From: Plantibacter sp. Leaf314 | GTDB taxonomy: Bacteria; Actinomycetota; Actinomycetes; Actinomycetales; Microbacteriaceae | Direction: 5' to 3' | DNA length: 64,000 nt | Assembly (NCBI RefSeq): GCF_001423185.1 | Contig: NZ_LMOB01000001.1 | Span: 2,401,889 to 2,465,888 of the forward strand | Shown here: piece by piece, positions 9,601-17,640 of the stretch | Numbering within the stretch: position 1 is the stretch's first letter | How the letters are laid out: every line of letters starts with the position of its first letter | Program-made: the position numbers and the translations under genes | The notes under the pieces: generated by a model | The model's input: only the letters and a program-made list of their open reading frames with translations | What the model was told of the DNA's origin: nothing | Database searches by the model: none

Positions 9601-10161
9601 TCGCGCCTGTCGTACGGCGGTGAGCTGCGGTCGGCGGCCGCCACGGCGAACCGCCGTCTCGTCGGCTGCGAGCCAGGCCTCCACATCGTCGACGTCCGTC
9701 ACATCGGCAACGCCACGAGCTCGGTCGAGGAGGCCGAACGCGTCGTCGAGCTCGTCCGCTCGAGCATCGGCCTGCTCTGGACCGACCCCGACTCCCGCCG
9801 CTCGGACTCACCCCTGACGCAAGCCGACATCATCGTGGTCTGCCCGTACAACGCACATGTGGCGGTGGTGCGGGAGGCACTCGACCAGGCCGGGTTCGGC
9901 ACCGTCCGGGTCGGAACGGTCGACAAGTTCCAAGGCCAGGAGGCGGTCATCGCGATCGTGACCCTGGCCGCGTCCGCGCCGGCCGAGGTACCGCGCGGGA
10001 TGTCGTTCCTCCTGATGAAGAACCGGTTGAACGTGGGCATCTCGCGGGCGCAGTGGGCGGCCTACCTCGTCTCCTCCCCCGCGCTCACCGAGTACCTCCC
10101 GACGACCCCGGAGGGCGTCGCCGAGCTCAGTGCCTTCATCAGGCTCGTGGACGGGCACTGA
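6628..10161 (+). CDS. TM0106-family RecB-like nuclease fused to SF1 helicase
   Basis: A 1177-residue DNA/RNA-processing protein with three visible parts. First, an N-terminal RecB/PD-(D/E)XK-like nuclease: D134-T-K136 with a downstream Q...Y segment, plus Cys219, Cys222 and Cys225 in a CxxCxxC cluster that might hold metal. Second, a predicted RNase-H-like exonuclease domain beginning IFFDFEGDP near residue 335 and ending around EYDCESTRRL. Third, a superfamily-1 DNA2/NAM7-type helicase with Walker A GPPGTGKT at 800-807, Walker B VDEAGQ at about 912-917, and a C-terminal helicase half (VDKFQGQEA, NRLNVGISRA). The role is probably in repair or nucleic-acid turnover. The last 23 bp overlap the convergent flavoprotein gene. 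Confidence 0.9.
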   Translation: MFLLDGSAITSASDLSNASYCEFAFLRSIDAKLDRIDPIEEPEDEMLMRTSKLGDQHELRVLESYRAEFGAGVVELERPDVRDAGALAAAVASTLAAFRAGAPIVFQAAFFDGSFIGFADFIVRRPDGRYRVQDTKLARSPKVTALLQLAAYVEQLSAAGVPVDDDVDLILGDGTISTHAVADILPVYRRRRARLVQIVAERLQDTDAVQWGDQRYSVCGRCAWCDAEITASRDVLLVAGLRLTQRDRLSAAGIHTIDDLATLALTGSAPGGAFHGHPATGGGTVDGVSETTLAALRDQARLQLEPTSEPGVPAFHVHDAAALGLLPQPDPGDIFFDFEGDPLYTEGEPGDARRGDRTRWGIDYLFGLVDTDGVFRSWWAHDFHEERIAFIDFLEYLTARRAEYPGMHVYHYAAYERTHLLALAARHGVGEQVVDDLLREAVLFDLYPFVRKTVRVGSRSYSIKKLEPLYMGDDHRDSEVTNAAASITEYADARELSRSDDPALIAEGERKLAEIAEYNEYDCESTRRLRNWLLALGEERGVLPGTFVNDAPEPLIDDPTPLHDALTALAGDPLDPGRSDDAAAYALAAAAIDYHRREHKSFWQEHFSRLIAARDDWEDTRNVFTVTAGEVERDWFREGRQRSDRRHVRLFGRWAPGSSVKVGADPFAVYEYPGPYTVPRAEPGSRPAGQITVLEVDDDSVLIQETLKGDRDPYTELPVALTPSPPPRPGTQVDAIAEWGQAIVDASPDWPSDGVVDILRRRPPRTGSGGPLPHHGDRETIADVTAALLDLDDSALAVQGPPGTGKTYVASHVITALVRQHGWRVGVVAQSHDVVENLLERIVKAGLAPGLVAKTLRTGADPDADRGYTILPSNGHAAYAGEQAGGFVVGGTAWDFSNPNRFPRRSLDLLVVDEAGQFSLAYTIAASVAARNLLLLGDPQQLPQVSQGTHPEPIDTSALGFVADGRDVLPPELGYFLHETWRMDAAVTEPVSRLSYGGELRSAAATANRRLVGCEPGLHIVDVRHIGNATSSVEEAERVVELVRSSIGLLWTDPDSRRSDSPLTQADIIVVCPYNAHVAVVREALDQAGFGTVRVGTVDKFQGQEAVIAIVTLAASAPAEVPRGMSFLLMKNRLNVGISRAQWAAYLVSSPALTEYLPTTPEGVAELSAFIRLVDGH

Positions 10162-10759
10162 GCGACGCTGCGGACGAGCCCAGGTCGCTCGCGGGCCGAC
10201 GCGAGGCGTCCGCGCTCCCGAGCCGGGCCGCCTTCGCGATCCACGCCTGTCGTCGTGCGTCGCTCGAGCCCTTGACCGGGCCGAACCGGCTCGCTGCGAC
10301 GGACCGGATCCCGCAGAACCGGAGGGTCGTGGTGCGGAGCTGCTTCACGGTCGTGTCCCCCACCAGCGGGAGATACCACCATGGCGAGTCGGTCGTGACG
10401 ATCACGCGGCCCGAACGCCCCGTGAGCAGCCCTTCGGGAAGCCCGTTGTCCTTCGTCCGGTAGGCGCGACGCGGCAGCAGGACCCGATCGAAGAAGCCCT
10501 TGAGCAGCGCCGGGACGGAGCCCCACCAGACCGGGGCCACGACGACGAGGTGGTCAGCGGCCAGGATCTGCTGCCACGCGAGCTCGAGGTCGGGCTCCAG
10601 TTCCTGCCGGTGGGTGTAGCCGAGCCGCAGGTTCGGATCGAATGCGAGGTCGCGGACGGCGAGGACCGTCGCGTCGCCGTGGGCATCCGCATACGCCGAC
10701 GCCAGAGCGGCGCACAGGGAGTCGGGATTGGGATGGCCGTCGATGACGAGGGTGCTCAT
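10139..10759 (-). CDS. NAD(P)H:quinone oxidoreductase-like flavoprotein
   Basis: 206 residues with a flavodoxin-like fold: opening STLVIDGHPNPDSL, then VVVAPVWWGSVPALLKGFFDRVL, which is characteristic of the NQO1/KefF/YwrO type of FMN or FAD reductases. It probably makes two-electron reductions of quinones or electrophiles in the cytoplasm. The frame reads back to 10816, but the ATG at 10759 has a TTGGAG ribosome site and starts the conserved fold. It is divergent from a TetR gene across a palindromic region, so it is the likely target of that repressor. Its 3' end overlaps the nuclease-helicase gene by 23 bp. Confidence 0.85.
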   Translation of the reverse strand: MSTLVIDGHPNPDSLCAALASAYADAHGDATVLAVRDLAFDPNLRLGYTHRQELEPDLELAWQQILAADHLVVVAPVWWGSVPALLKGFFDRVLLPRRAYRTKDNGLPEGLLTGRSGRVIVTTDSPWWYLPLVGDTTVKQLRTTTLRFCGIRSVAASRFGPVKGSSDARRQAWIAKAARLGSADASRRPASDLGSSAASLSARPRA

Positions 10760-10786
10760 GGATGCTCCAAAGGTCGTAAGTTTTGA

Positions 10787-10809
10787 CAGTGTCCAGAATC
10801 TAGACACTG
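10787..10809. promoter_or_regulatory. Palindromic operator candidate
   Basis: CAGTGTC, 9 nt, GACACTG: perfect 7-bp arms, with an extra AG/CT pair inside. It overlaps a TTGACA at 10783-10788 in the divergent flavoprotein/TetR interval, as expected for a repressor site. Confidence 0.55.
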
Positions 10810-10818
10810 CCCACATCG

Positions 10819-10836
10819 GTACGGGAACGACCGTAC
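10819..10836. promoter_or_regulatory. Second palindrome, GTACGG-N6-CCGTAC
   Basis: Perfect 6-bp arms just upstream of the TetR gene's -10 box. A second GTACGGG follows directly. Could be the autoregulatory site of the TetR protein. Confidence 0.45.
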
Positions 10837-10839
10837 GGG

Positions 10840-10845
10840 TACGAT
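10840..10845 (+). promoter_or_regulatory. -10 box (TACGAT), leaderless start of TetR gene
   Basis: TACGAT is 7 nt before the GTG at 10853. It overlaps the alternative ATG at 10844, which argues for the GTG as the true start. Confidence 0.5.
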
Positions 10846-10852
10846 GTTGCTT

Positions 10853-11434
10853 GTGTCAAGATCGACGACGGCCTATCACCACGGCAACCTCGGACCCGTG
10901 CTGGAAGACGCTGCGCTCGACCTCATGCGGACACAGGGACACGTCTCGCTGAGCCTGCGCGAGGTCGCCCGCCGCGCCGGCGTCAGCCACAACGCGCCGT
11001 ACCACCACTTCGGCGACCGGACGGCGCTGCTGAAGCGCTTGAGTGAACGGTCGATGTCGGAGCTCCTGGAGTCGATGCGCGCCGAGCGGGCGGCCGCGGC
11101 CGCGGGCACGCCGCAGGAGATCGCCATCCGGGTCGGCTCGAGCTACGTGGCGTACGCGGCCCACCATCCCGAACGGTTCCGGGTCATCTACGACCCGGAC
11201 GTCTGCGCTCCGGGCGCGCCGAGCGCGGCGATGGCGCCGCTCATCGCCGCCGTCGAAGGCATCCTCGCCGAGACCACCGCCTCCCTCGCGCCCGATGCGC
11301 CGGCCGAGGTCGTCGCCGCCCTCACCACGGCGGTGTGGGCGACGGTGCACGGCTTGGCCGAGCTCGTCGTCGCCGGTCACATCTCGGAGGTCGAGGCCAG
11401 ACCCGCGCTCGAGGCCTTGCTGTCCCGGTCCTGA
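10853..11434 (+). CDS. TetR/AcrR-family transcriptional regulator
   Basis: 193 residues. The N-terminal helix-turn-helix is clear (LREVARRAGVSHNAPYHHFGDRTALLKRLSE). The C-terminal half (from about residue 75) resembles the WHG-type ligand domain of TetR proteins, with AVWATVHGLAELVVAGH. An ATG at 10844 is possible, but it lies inside a -10 hexamer, so the GTG at 10853 is preferred. By position it should repress the divergent flavoprotein gene and itself; quinones or electrophiles would be natural inducers (inference). Confidence 0.85.
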   Translation: MSRSTTAYHHGNLGPVLEDAALDLMRTQGHVSLSLREVARRAGVSHNAPYHHFGDRTALLKRLSERSMSELLESMRAERAAAAAGTPQEIAIRVGSSYVAYAAHHPERFRVIYDPDVCAPGAPSAAMAPLIAAVEGILAETTASLAPDAPAEVVAALTTAVWATVHGLAELVVAGHISEVEARPALEALLSRS

Positions 11435-11617
11435 GGGCACACCGCGGCGACCGCCCGGCCCCGTTCCGGAAGTGCAAGGGCCTGTCTCTCAGGCTGTACA
11501 CAAACCACACCCGGTGAACGGTCGGGAACCTCAAAGGCGGCTCTTGGCCCCAGGTGACGATTCCCTCGGTTTGCAGGAGTCAGATGATCTCAGCACTCGC
11601 CGCCGAGAGGAACCTTC

Positions 11618-13078
11618 ATGACGAACACCACAGGACCGGACATCCCGGAACCCGAAGCCACCGATCCCGCCACCGCAGACCCGACCGCCGCAGCCCCCGC
11701 CTACGAGCAGCCGACGGGGTCGTACCAGCCGGCCCCCGGCACGGACGTCACTCCCCCGCCCGGGTACCCGGGCAACGCCGCCGCACCCGGCCGGCCGTGG
11801 ATGGCGACGACGCCGTACGGCTACGCCACGGCACCGCATCAGTACACCGACGGCCCATCCGTCGCTCAGCCCATGCTGCAGGCGCCGCAGACCCCGCCGC
11901 AGCCACCGACGGCACCGAAGCAGCAGCCGATCGGCTGGATCATCGCCGCAGCGACCGCAGCGACCGTCGTCTCCCTCGTCACCGGCGGGCTGGGCATCGC
12001 CTCCCTGGCCGCGGGCGCCTTCCACAGCGTCGCAGCGTCGTCCCAGGTGGCCGAGACGGTTCCCGACGGGGACGGCCAGAGCTTCCGAGCGCCGGGCGGC
12101 CTCACGCCACCGCAACAGCAGACGACTCCGGATGCCGCCACCGCGGACACCAGGAGTGCGACCGCGGCCGAATCGGTCGGTGTCGTGGACATCGAGACCG
12201 AGCTCGGCTACCAGGGCGGCGCCGCCGCCGGCACCGGGATGGTCCTCACGGCCGACGGACAGATCCTGACGAACAACCATGTCGTCGCGGGAGCGACCAG
12301 CATCGTGGTCACGGTCGTCAGCACGGGTCAGCAGTACACGGCGCGGGTCATCGGGACGGATGCCACCGACGACGTCGCGCTCCTGCAACTCGACGGCGCC
12401 TCGGGACTCGACACCGTGACGATCGACGACGACGGCGGCGCGGCCGTCGGCGATGCCGTCACCGGCGTCGGCAACGCGGGCGGGACGGGTGGGACGCCGA
12501 GCGCCGCGGACGGATCGGTCACCGCGCTCGACCAGGACATCACCGTGCAGGACGAGACGACGGGCGGCGGCAAGCAGCTCACGGGCCTCATCCAGACCGA
12601 CGCGGACATCCAGGCCGGAGACTCCGGCGGCCCGCTGTACGACGCGGAGGGTGAAGTCGTCGGGATCGACACCGCGGCGTCCTCCGGTGGCACCGACATC
12701 GACGGGTTCGCGATCCCGATCGACGACGCACTGTCGATCGTCGGTCAGATCCGCAGCGGCGTCGAGACCCAGACGGTCTCGATCGGCTACCCGGCCTTCA
12801 TCGGCATCGGCCTGAGTTCAGCCGCGGACGGTGCGGCGCAGACCGGCGCGGGCGCCGTCGTCGGTTCGGTGATCGAGAACACGCCCGCCGCCTCGGTGGG
12901 CCTCGCCGCGGGCGATGTGATCACCGGGCTGAACGGGACGCCCATCGACTCCGCGCAGACCCTCACCGCGACCATGGCCTCGCTCGAGCCCGGTCAGACG
13001 GTCACCATCACGTGGACCACATCCGCTGGTACGAGCCAGACGGCGGACATCGCGCTGATCGAGGGCCCCGTCGCCTGA
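11618..13078 (+). CDS. Membrane-anchored HtrA/DegP-like serine protease with PDZ domain
   Basis: 486 residues. A Pro/Ala/Thr-rich cytoplasmic tail of about 104 residues is followed by one transmembrane helix (about 105-133) and an extracytoplasmic trypsin-like domain. Catalytic residues are His221 (NNHVVAG), Asp252 (TDDVALL) and Ser336 (GDSGGPL). A PDZ domain occupies roughly 390-480 (AASVGLAAGDVITGLNG). This is the layout of actinobacterial PepD/HtrA proteins, which act in envelope protein quality control. A perfect 17-bp hairpin follows the gene. Confidence 0.93.
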   Translation: MTNTTGPDIPEPEATDPATADPTAAAPAYEQPTGSYQPAPGTDVTPPPGYPGNAAAPGRPWMATTPYGYATAPHQYTDGPSVAQPMLQAPQTPPQPPTAPKQQPIGWIIAAATAATVVSLVTGGLGIASLAAGAFHSVAASSQVAETVPDGDGQSFRAPGGLTPPQQQTTPDAATADTRSATAAESVGVVDIETELGYQGGAAAGTGMVLTADGQILTNNHVVAGATSIVVTVVSTGQQYTARVIGTDATDDVALLQLDGASGLDTVTIDDDGGAAVGDAVTGVGNAGGTGGTPSAADGSVTALDQDITVQDETTGGGKQLTGLIQTDADIQAGDSGGPLYDAEGEVVGIDTAASSGGTDIDGFAIPIDDALSIVGQIRSGVETQTVSIGYPAFIGIGLSSAADGAAQTGAGAVVGSVIENTPAASVGLAAGDVITGLNGTPIDSAQTLTATMASLEPGQTVTITWTTSAGTSQTADIALIEGPVA

Positions 13079-13095
13079 CGAGCCCGTCCAGCTGC

Positions 13096-13138
13096 TCGGC
13101 TCCTCCGATCCGGCCCGCCGTCGGATCGGAGGAGCCGA
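13096..13138 (+). terminator. Terminator of the protease gene
   Basis: Perfect 17-bp stem (13096-13112 with 13122-13138) and 9-nt loop, 17 bp past the stop codon. Confidence 0.75.
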
Positions 13139-13200
13139 CGGCGCTCGGCCAGTAGGCTCGGGTCCGCGGTGCCCGCCGCTTCCACCGGAAGGACTCACCC

Positions 13201-14424
13201 GTGACCCGCTACCTCGGAGTCGACCTCGCCTGGGGCGAGGGGACCGAGCGACGGGTGGCGAACGAGTCGGGCGTGGTCTGCATCGACGAGACCGGGACGG
13301 TGGTCGACGCGGGCTGGGCCATCGGCATCGACGCCGTGGTCTCGTGGATCCTCGCGACCGCCGAACCCGGATCGGTCATCGCGGTCGACGCGCCGCTCCT
13401 CGTCCAGAACGCCACGGGGATGCGGCTCTGCGAGCGGGAGGTCGGCCAGCGCTACGGCCGGTGGCAGGTTTCCGCCTACCCGTCGAACCTGGGCCTTCCG
13501 GCTCTCGGTGGGGTGGCCCTGTTCCGAGCGCTCGAGGCAGCCGGGCTGCACTACTTCGACGGCTTGAGCACACCGGCGGAGGAGGACATCGTCTTCTTCG
13601 AGGCGTACCCGCACACGACCCTCGTCGGCGCTGAGGAACTCGGCTACACCGAGGCGCGTCCGCGGTACAAGAAGCTCGACGCCTCGCTCCCGCTGACCGA
13701 ACGGCGCCAGCGGCGCGCGGACGTCTGCGATGAGCTGATCGCCCGGCTCGATCGCCTCGCCTCCGCGACGCCGCCGTTGCAGCTTCGCTCCCATCCGGTG
13801 ACGGCGCTCCTCGTGGACGAGCCCTCGCCGACGAGGGAGGCCGCGCACAAGCATCGAGAAGACCTCGTCGACGCCGCGATCTGCGCCTGGACGGCATCCT
13901 CCTGGGCTGAGCACGGTCTGGCGCGGTTCCAGGTGCTCGGGGCGGCGGACACGCCGGACGACCGCGGACGCGTGCCGACACTCCTCGCAATGGCGAGACC
14001 GGAACAACGACATGCACCTCGTATTCCGCAAGGTGCATGCGCTACGAACGCGGCAATCCCCCGTGATTCCGAGGATACTCCGGCAACCGCCGCCCCATCA
14101 CCGCCCCGACCGACGACACCCAAAGGACACATGAACAAGCAGGCATATACCGAGACCGAGACGAATGGCGCGGACGCGATCGAGTTCGTCGAAGGCGGTG
14201 CCGCCGGATCGGCGGCCGTCGAGGGCCAGCCGTCGGGCTCGACCCGGGCGCCCTCCCCCGCCCCCACCACGGTGGAACTGCTCCGCAGCGCCACCTGGCA
14301 CCTCGAACACGCCCGGGTGACCGCGGACGCCGATGATGTGGCCTTCGAGGCTGCGCGCTCGGCGCTCGCCGAGGCCGTCTTCGACCTCGAGGCCGTGCAG
14401 TACGGCGAGTCCACGCGGGGCTGA
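13201..14424 (+). CDS. DUF429-family protein with unusual C-terminal extension
   Basis: The first ~270 residues are a DUF429 domain: GVDLAWGEG near the start, AVDAPLLV, FFEAYPHTTL, then HREDLVDAAICAW, ending at ARPEQR. The fold is expected to be RNase-H/actin-like; its activity is not known. Family members normally end at about that point. Here the frame continues without a stop through a Pro/Ala/Thr-rich linker into about 97 further residues beginning MNKQAY at 14131. That ATG has its own AAAGGA ribosome site, so a second, separately initiated product of 97 residues is possible. A TAGGCT box (13152-13157) and GGAAGGA precede the GTG start. Confidence 0.75.
   Translation: MTRYLGVDLAWGEGTERRVANESGVVCIDETGTVVDAGWAIGIDAVVSWILATAEPGSVIAVDAPLLVQNATGMRLCEREVGQRYGRWQVSAYPSNLGLPALGGVALFRALEAAGLHYFDGLSTPAEEDIVFFEAYPHTTLVGAEELGYTEARPRYKKLDASLPLTERRQRRADVCDELIARLDRLASATPPLQLRSHPVTALLVDEPSPTREAAHKHREDLVDAAICAWTASSWAEHGLARFQVLGAADTPDDRGRVPTLLAMARPEQRHAPRIPQGACATNAAIPRDSEDTPATAAPSPPRPTTPKGHMNKQAYTETETNGADAIEFVEGGAAGSAAVEGQPSGSTRAPSPAPTTVELLRSATWHLEHARVTADADDVAFEAARSALAEAVFDLEAVQYGESTRG
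14011..14039. repeat. Inverted repeat inside the DUF429 reading frame
   Basis: CATGCACCT, 11 nt, AGGTGCATG: perfect 9-bp arms located exactly where the DUF429 domain ends and about 90 bp before the internal ATG at 14131. Could be an operator or hairpin for the internal start. Confidence 0.5.
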
Positions 14425-14431
14425 CGCGTCC

Positions 14432-14926
14432 TCAGACCGGATCGAGGTCCGATCGACGGGCTTCGCGCTCGGCACGCGCCCGGCGTTCGAGGAGGTCGGT
14501 GCGGATCCACCGGATCGCCAGGGAGATCGCGAGCGACAGGAACAGGAACGCCGCCGCACCGAGGGCGTAGGAGATGAAGTCCGTGGGGATGAACGTCGTG
14601 CCGAGCAGCAGGGCCGATGGCGCCCACTGATCCGCCAGTGCCGCCGGGACGCCGGTCGCCTGGAAGCACTCGATCGCCGCGGAGAACCCGAACGCTCCGA
14701 CGGCGACCTGCCACAGCGGGAGCCGTGGCGCGGCGAACGCCAGCAGCAGGGCGACGAGCACGGTGTAGAGGGCGTTCGTGACGGGGTTGGCCCAGACGGC
14801 GGTGACCGACCAGTGCACGGTCAGCCCGGCGACGATCGTGACGATGGCGGCACCGAGCAGGAGTGCCCGCTTCAGTGAGGTCGCCGGCCGTGGCCCGTCG
14901 GGGTTCGGCTCCGGGAGATCGCTCAT
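14432..14926 (-). CDS. DUF2809-like membrane protein
   Basis: 164 residues with four or five hydrophobic helices and short loops. Segments such as NALYTVLVALLLAF, SAAIECFQATGVP and LLLGTTFIPTDFISY resemble DUF2809 membrane proteins, whose role is unknown. The C-terminus is a charged tail rich in Arg and Glu. The ATG at 14926 overlaps the upstream gene's stop in a 4-nt junction, so the two are translationally coupled. Convergent with the DUF429 gene, with 7 bp between stops. Confidence 0.7.
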   Translation of the reverse strand: MSDLPEPNPDGPRPATSLKRALLLGAAIVTIVAGLTVHWSVTAVWANPVTNALYTVLVALLLAFAAPRLPLWQVAVGAFGFSAAIECFQATGVPAALADQWAPSALLLGTTFIPTDFISYALGAAAFLFLSLAISLAIRWIRTDLLERRARAEREARRSDLDPV

Positions 14927-16284
14927 GCTCTGGTCCTTCTCGTGCGTCGTTGTCGCCCACGGGCCCAGTCGCGGGCCTCGGTTCCTGAGAGGGCGAGGAT
15001 GATGGAGCAGTCGACGGCGAAGCCGATCAGGTTGGTCTGCAGGGTGAGGCCACCGGCGCCCGCGAGGTACGTCGCGGTCAGGGTGGCGATCGAGGTGGAA
15101 CTGAAGGCCATGGCGAGCAGTCGTGCCAGGTTGCCGCCGAGGTGGACCCGCCAGGCGAGGACCAGGTAGCTCAGCGTCACGGCTGCGGACAGGCCGACGA
15201 CGAAGCCGACGACCCACGGCACCAGGACGGCGTCGTCCGCCGTGGTGGCGGTCGCGGTCACCTCGGCCATGACGTGCTTCCAGTCGGAGATGAGGAGGAC
15301 GCCGGAGAGGATGGACGACAACGACGCGACGACCATGAGCAGGACACCGACCGTGGTGTCGAGTGGTCGTGGTTCACCGGCTCGGACGAGTGATCGGGTC
15401 GGCGGTGCATCGGCCGGCGGGAGCGTCGCGGTCGCCGGGACGACGACGGCGGTGAGGTCCACGATCGGAAGGTCCCCGTCCGTCATGATCGCGTCACCGC
15501 CCCCGTTCCGCGAGTGGTACCCCGTCGAGAAGTTCTCGATCACGGAGGTGGAGGCACCGACGCCGGCGGCCTCGATCGACCCCACGATGTGGTCGCGTTC
15601 GTCGTCCACGTCGTCCGCGATGCGGTGGGTGACCTGGAGCGTGAAGACGCTGATGCCGACCGAGCGGTCGTAGGTGCCGGCCGCCAGCCAGTCGGCCTGG
15701 TACCCGCCGGGGAGCAGCCAGCCCTCCGGGGTCGGCCAGAACCGGACGTGGTGTCGCTTGCCCGGGCTGCCGTCGACCTCCTGCTGGTAGCAGAACGCCT
15801 GCGGGCGGCCGAAGAGGTAGAGCGAGGAGACCGGCGCCTCCGGATAGCTGCGTCGCGTCAGCGTGGAGGACACGATCCGCAGGTCGGCGCGGAGGCCGAG
15901 GTCGTCGGCGAGGGTCCATCCGGCCGTCAGCATCGCCGTGTGCACCTGCTCCTCGCTGCCGCGGAACCCGAGGTTGACGGGGTCGCCGAGGATGCCCTCT
16001 CGGGTGCGCGTGCGTCCGATGAAGTAGTCGGGCAGGTAGACGCGCGAGAGCACCGTGTGCAGCCGCGGCAGGATGAGATAGGCGATGACGAGATAGATGA
16101 CGAGGATGAACCAGGCCTGGGCCCACCCTCGGGCGAAGGCCTCCGTCAGCAGGACGTAGGCGAGGAAGACGGCGGCGGCCGTTCCGAAGGCGAAGAACCA
16201 GCCGTCGACGATGCGCGCGATGCGCCCGCGTCGATCCTCGGACAGGCCGCTGGCGGGCCCGAGGAGCGTCCCGGTCTTCGTCAC
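14923..16284 (-). CDS. LssY C-terminal-domain membrane protein
   Basis: 453 residues. Two N-terminal helices (WFFAFGTAAAVFLAYVLL and the following segment) lead into a soluble domain of about 240 residues with the conserved pattern DPVNLGFRGSEEQVHTAM...GWTLADDL, typical of the LssY_C domain. Three or four more helices follow, the last near LIGFAVDCSIILAL. Function is unknown; LssY-type proteins are linked to secretion or lipid-related membrane functions elsewhere. I chose the GTG at 16284 because TACCCT lies 6 nt before it; the frame opens further upstream without support. Coupled to the DUF2809-like gene. Confidence 0.75.
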   Translation of the reverse strand: MTKTGTLLGPASGLSEDRRGRIARIVDGWFFAFGTAAAVFLAYVLLTEAFARGWAQAWFILVIYLVIAYLILPRLHTVLSRVYLPDYFIGRTRTREGILGDPVNLGFRGSEEQVHTAMLTAGWTLADDLGLRADLRIVSSTLTRRSYPEAPVSSLYLFGRPQAFCYQQEVDGSPGKRHHVRFWPTPEGWLLPGGYQADWLAAGTYDRSVGISVFTLQVTHRIADDVDDERDHIVGSIEAAGVGASTSVIENFSTGYHSRNGGGDAIMTDGDLPIVDLTAVVVPATATLPPADAPPTRSLVRAGEPRPLDTTVGVLLMVVASLSSILSGVLLISDWKHVMAEVTATATTADDAVLVPWVVGFVVGLSAAVTLSYLVLAWRVHLGGNLARLLAMAFSSTSIATLTATYLAGAGGLTLQTNLIGFAVDCSIILALSGTEARDWARGRQRRTRRTRA

Positions 16285-16290
16285 CCGTCC

Positions 16291-16296
16291 AGGGTA
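16291..16296 (-). promoter_or_regulatory. -10 box (TACCCT), leaderless GTG start
   Basis: TACCCT on the minus strand, 6 nt before the GTG at 16284. Confidence 0.5.
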
Positions 16297-16348
16297 GGGC
16301 CTCGTGGCTCGCCGCGTCCGGCACACCGGCTGGTGGGAGGATGGAGGC

Positions 16349-17632
16349 ATGGATTCCGTCGCCCACATCACCGACCTCGCCGACTTCATCGTCGCCTCGC
16401 CGACCTCCTATCACGCGGTCGCGGAGAGTGCGCGGCGGCTGGAGGCGGCCAGGTTCACGCGCCTGCTCGAGACCGAGTCCTGGGATGGCGGTGGAGGCCG
16501 GTTCTTCGTCGAACGCGAGGGCGCGATCATCGCCTGGGTGCAGCCGGAGGGCGCCACTCCGACGACCCCGTTCCGGATCCTCGGCTCGCACACGGACTCG
16601 CCGAGCTTCAAGCTCAAGCCGAAGCCGACCATCGGCGCTCACGGGTGGCTGCAAGCCGGCGTGGAGGTCTACGGCGGGCCGCTCCTCAACTCCTGGCTGG
16701 ACCGAGAACTCGAACTCGCCGGTCGCCTGGTCACCCTCGACGGGACCGTGCACCTCGTGCGCACCGGGCCGTTCCTGCGGATCCCGCAGCTCGCCGTCCA
16801 CCTCGACCGCGCGGTCAACGACGGCCTGGTCCTCGACCGCCAGCACCACCTGCAGCCGGTCTACGGCGTCGGAGAGCTCGCCCACGCCGACGTCCTCGCG
16901 CACCTGGCGAAGATCGCGGGCATCGACCCCACCGCGATCGCCGGGTACGACGTCCTCGTCGCCGACACCCAGGAGCCCCGCCGGTTCGGTCTCGACGGTC
17001 AGCTGTTCGCCGCCGGACGCATGGACAACCTGACCTCGGTCCACGCTGGACTCGCGGCGTTGCTGGCCGCCGGCGACGGGGGAGCGACGGACGAAGCCGA
17101 CCACATCTCGGTCTTCGCCGCCTTCGACCACGAGGAGCTCGGTTCGTCCTCGACCTCCGGCGCCAGCGGTCCGTTCCTCGACGACGTCCTCACCCGCATC
17201 GGCGCCGGCCTCGGTGCGACGACCGCCGAACGGCTGCAGGCCTACGCGGGGTCGTGGTGTCTGTCGGCGGACGCCGGCCACGCGATCCACCCCAACTACC
17301 CCGAGCGCCACGATCCGACCAACCGGCCGATCGCGGGCGGGGGACCGCTCCTCAAGATCAACGCCAACCAGCGCTATGCGACGGACGCCCTCGGAGCGGC
17401 GCTCTGGGCCCGCAGCTGCGCCGCCGCCGGCGTGACCTCGCAGGACTTCGTGTCGAACAACACGGTCCCGTGCGGTTCGACCATCGGTCCGCTCACCGCG
17501 ACCAGGCTCGGCATCCGGACGGTCGACGTCGGGACGCCGCTGCTGTCGATGCACTCCGCCAGGGAGCTGTGTCACATCGACGATCCGGCCGCCCTGAGCG
17601 CCGCGGTCCAGGCGTTCTTCCGGGGCGCCTGA
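16349..17632 (+). CDS. apeB: M18-family aminopeptidase
   Basis: Cytoplasmic zinc aminopeptidase that removes N-terminal residues from peptides (M18 enzymes often prefer acidic ones). Metal-site motifs of the family are all seen: GSHTDSPSFKLKPKP, FDHEELGSSSTSGASG, DAGHAIHPNYPERHDP and, near the C-terminus, GTPLLSMHSARELC. Its 427 residues are normal. The ATG at 16349 follows GGGAGGATGGAGG; an upstream frame extension is unsupported. It fits the peptide-importing theme of the window. Confidence 0.93.
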   Translation: MDSVAHITDLADFIVASPTSYHAVAESARRLEAARFTRLLETESWDGGGGRFFVEREGAIIAWVQPEGATPTTPFRILGSHTDSPSFKLKPKPTIGAHGWLQAGVEVYGGPLLNSWLDRELELAGRLVTLDGTVHLVRTGPFLRIPQLAVHLDRAVNDGLVLDRQHHLQPVYGVGELAHADVLAHLAKIAGIDPTAIAGYDVLVADTQEPRRFGLDGQLFAAGRMDNLTSVHAGLAALLAAGDGGATDEADHISVFAAFDHEELGSSSTSGASGPFLDDVLTRIGAGLGATTAERLQAYAGSWCLSADAGHAIHPNYPERHDPTNRPIAGGGPLLKINANQRYATDALGAALWARSCAAAGVTSQDFVSNNTVPCGSTIGPLTATRLGIRTVDVGTPLLSMHSARELCHIDDPAALSAAVQAFFRGA

Positions 17633-17640
17633 GCCGCGCC

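Noticed and set aside
6628..10161. Defence-island interpretation of the nuclease-helicase
   Set aside because: Neighbours are housekeeping or stress genes and no restriction, toxin-antitoxin or other defence gene is near.
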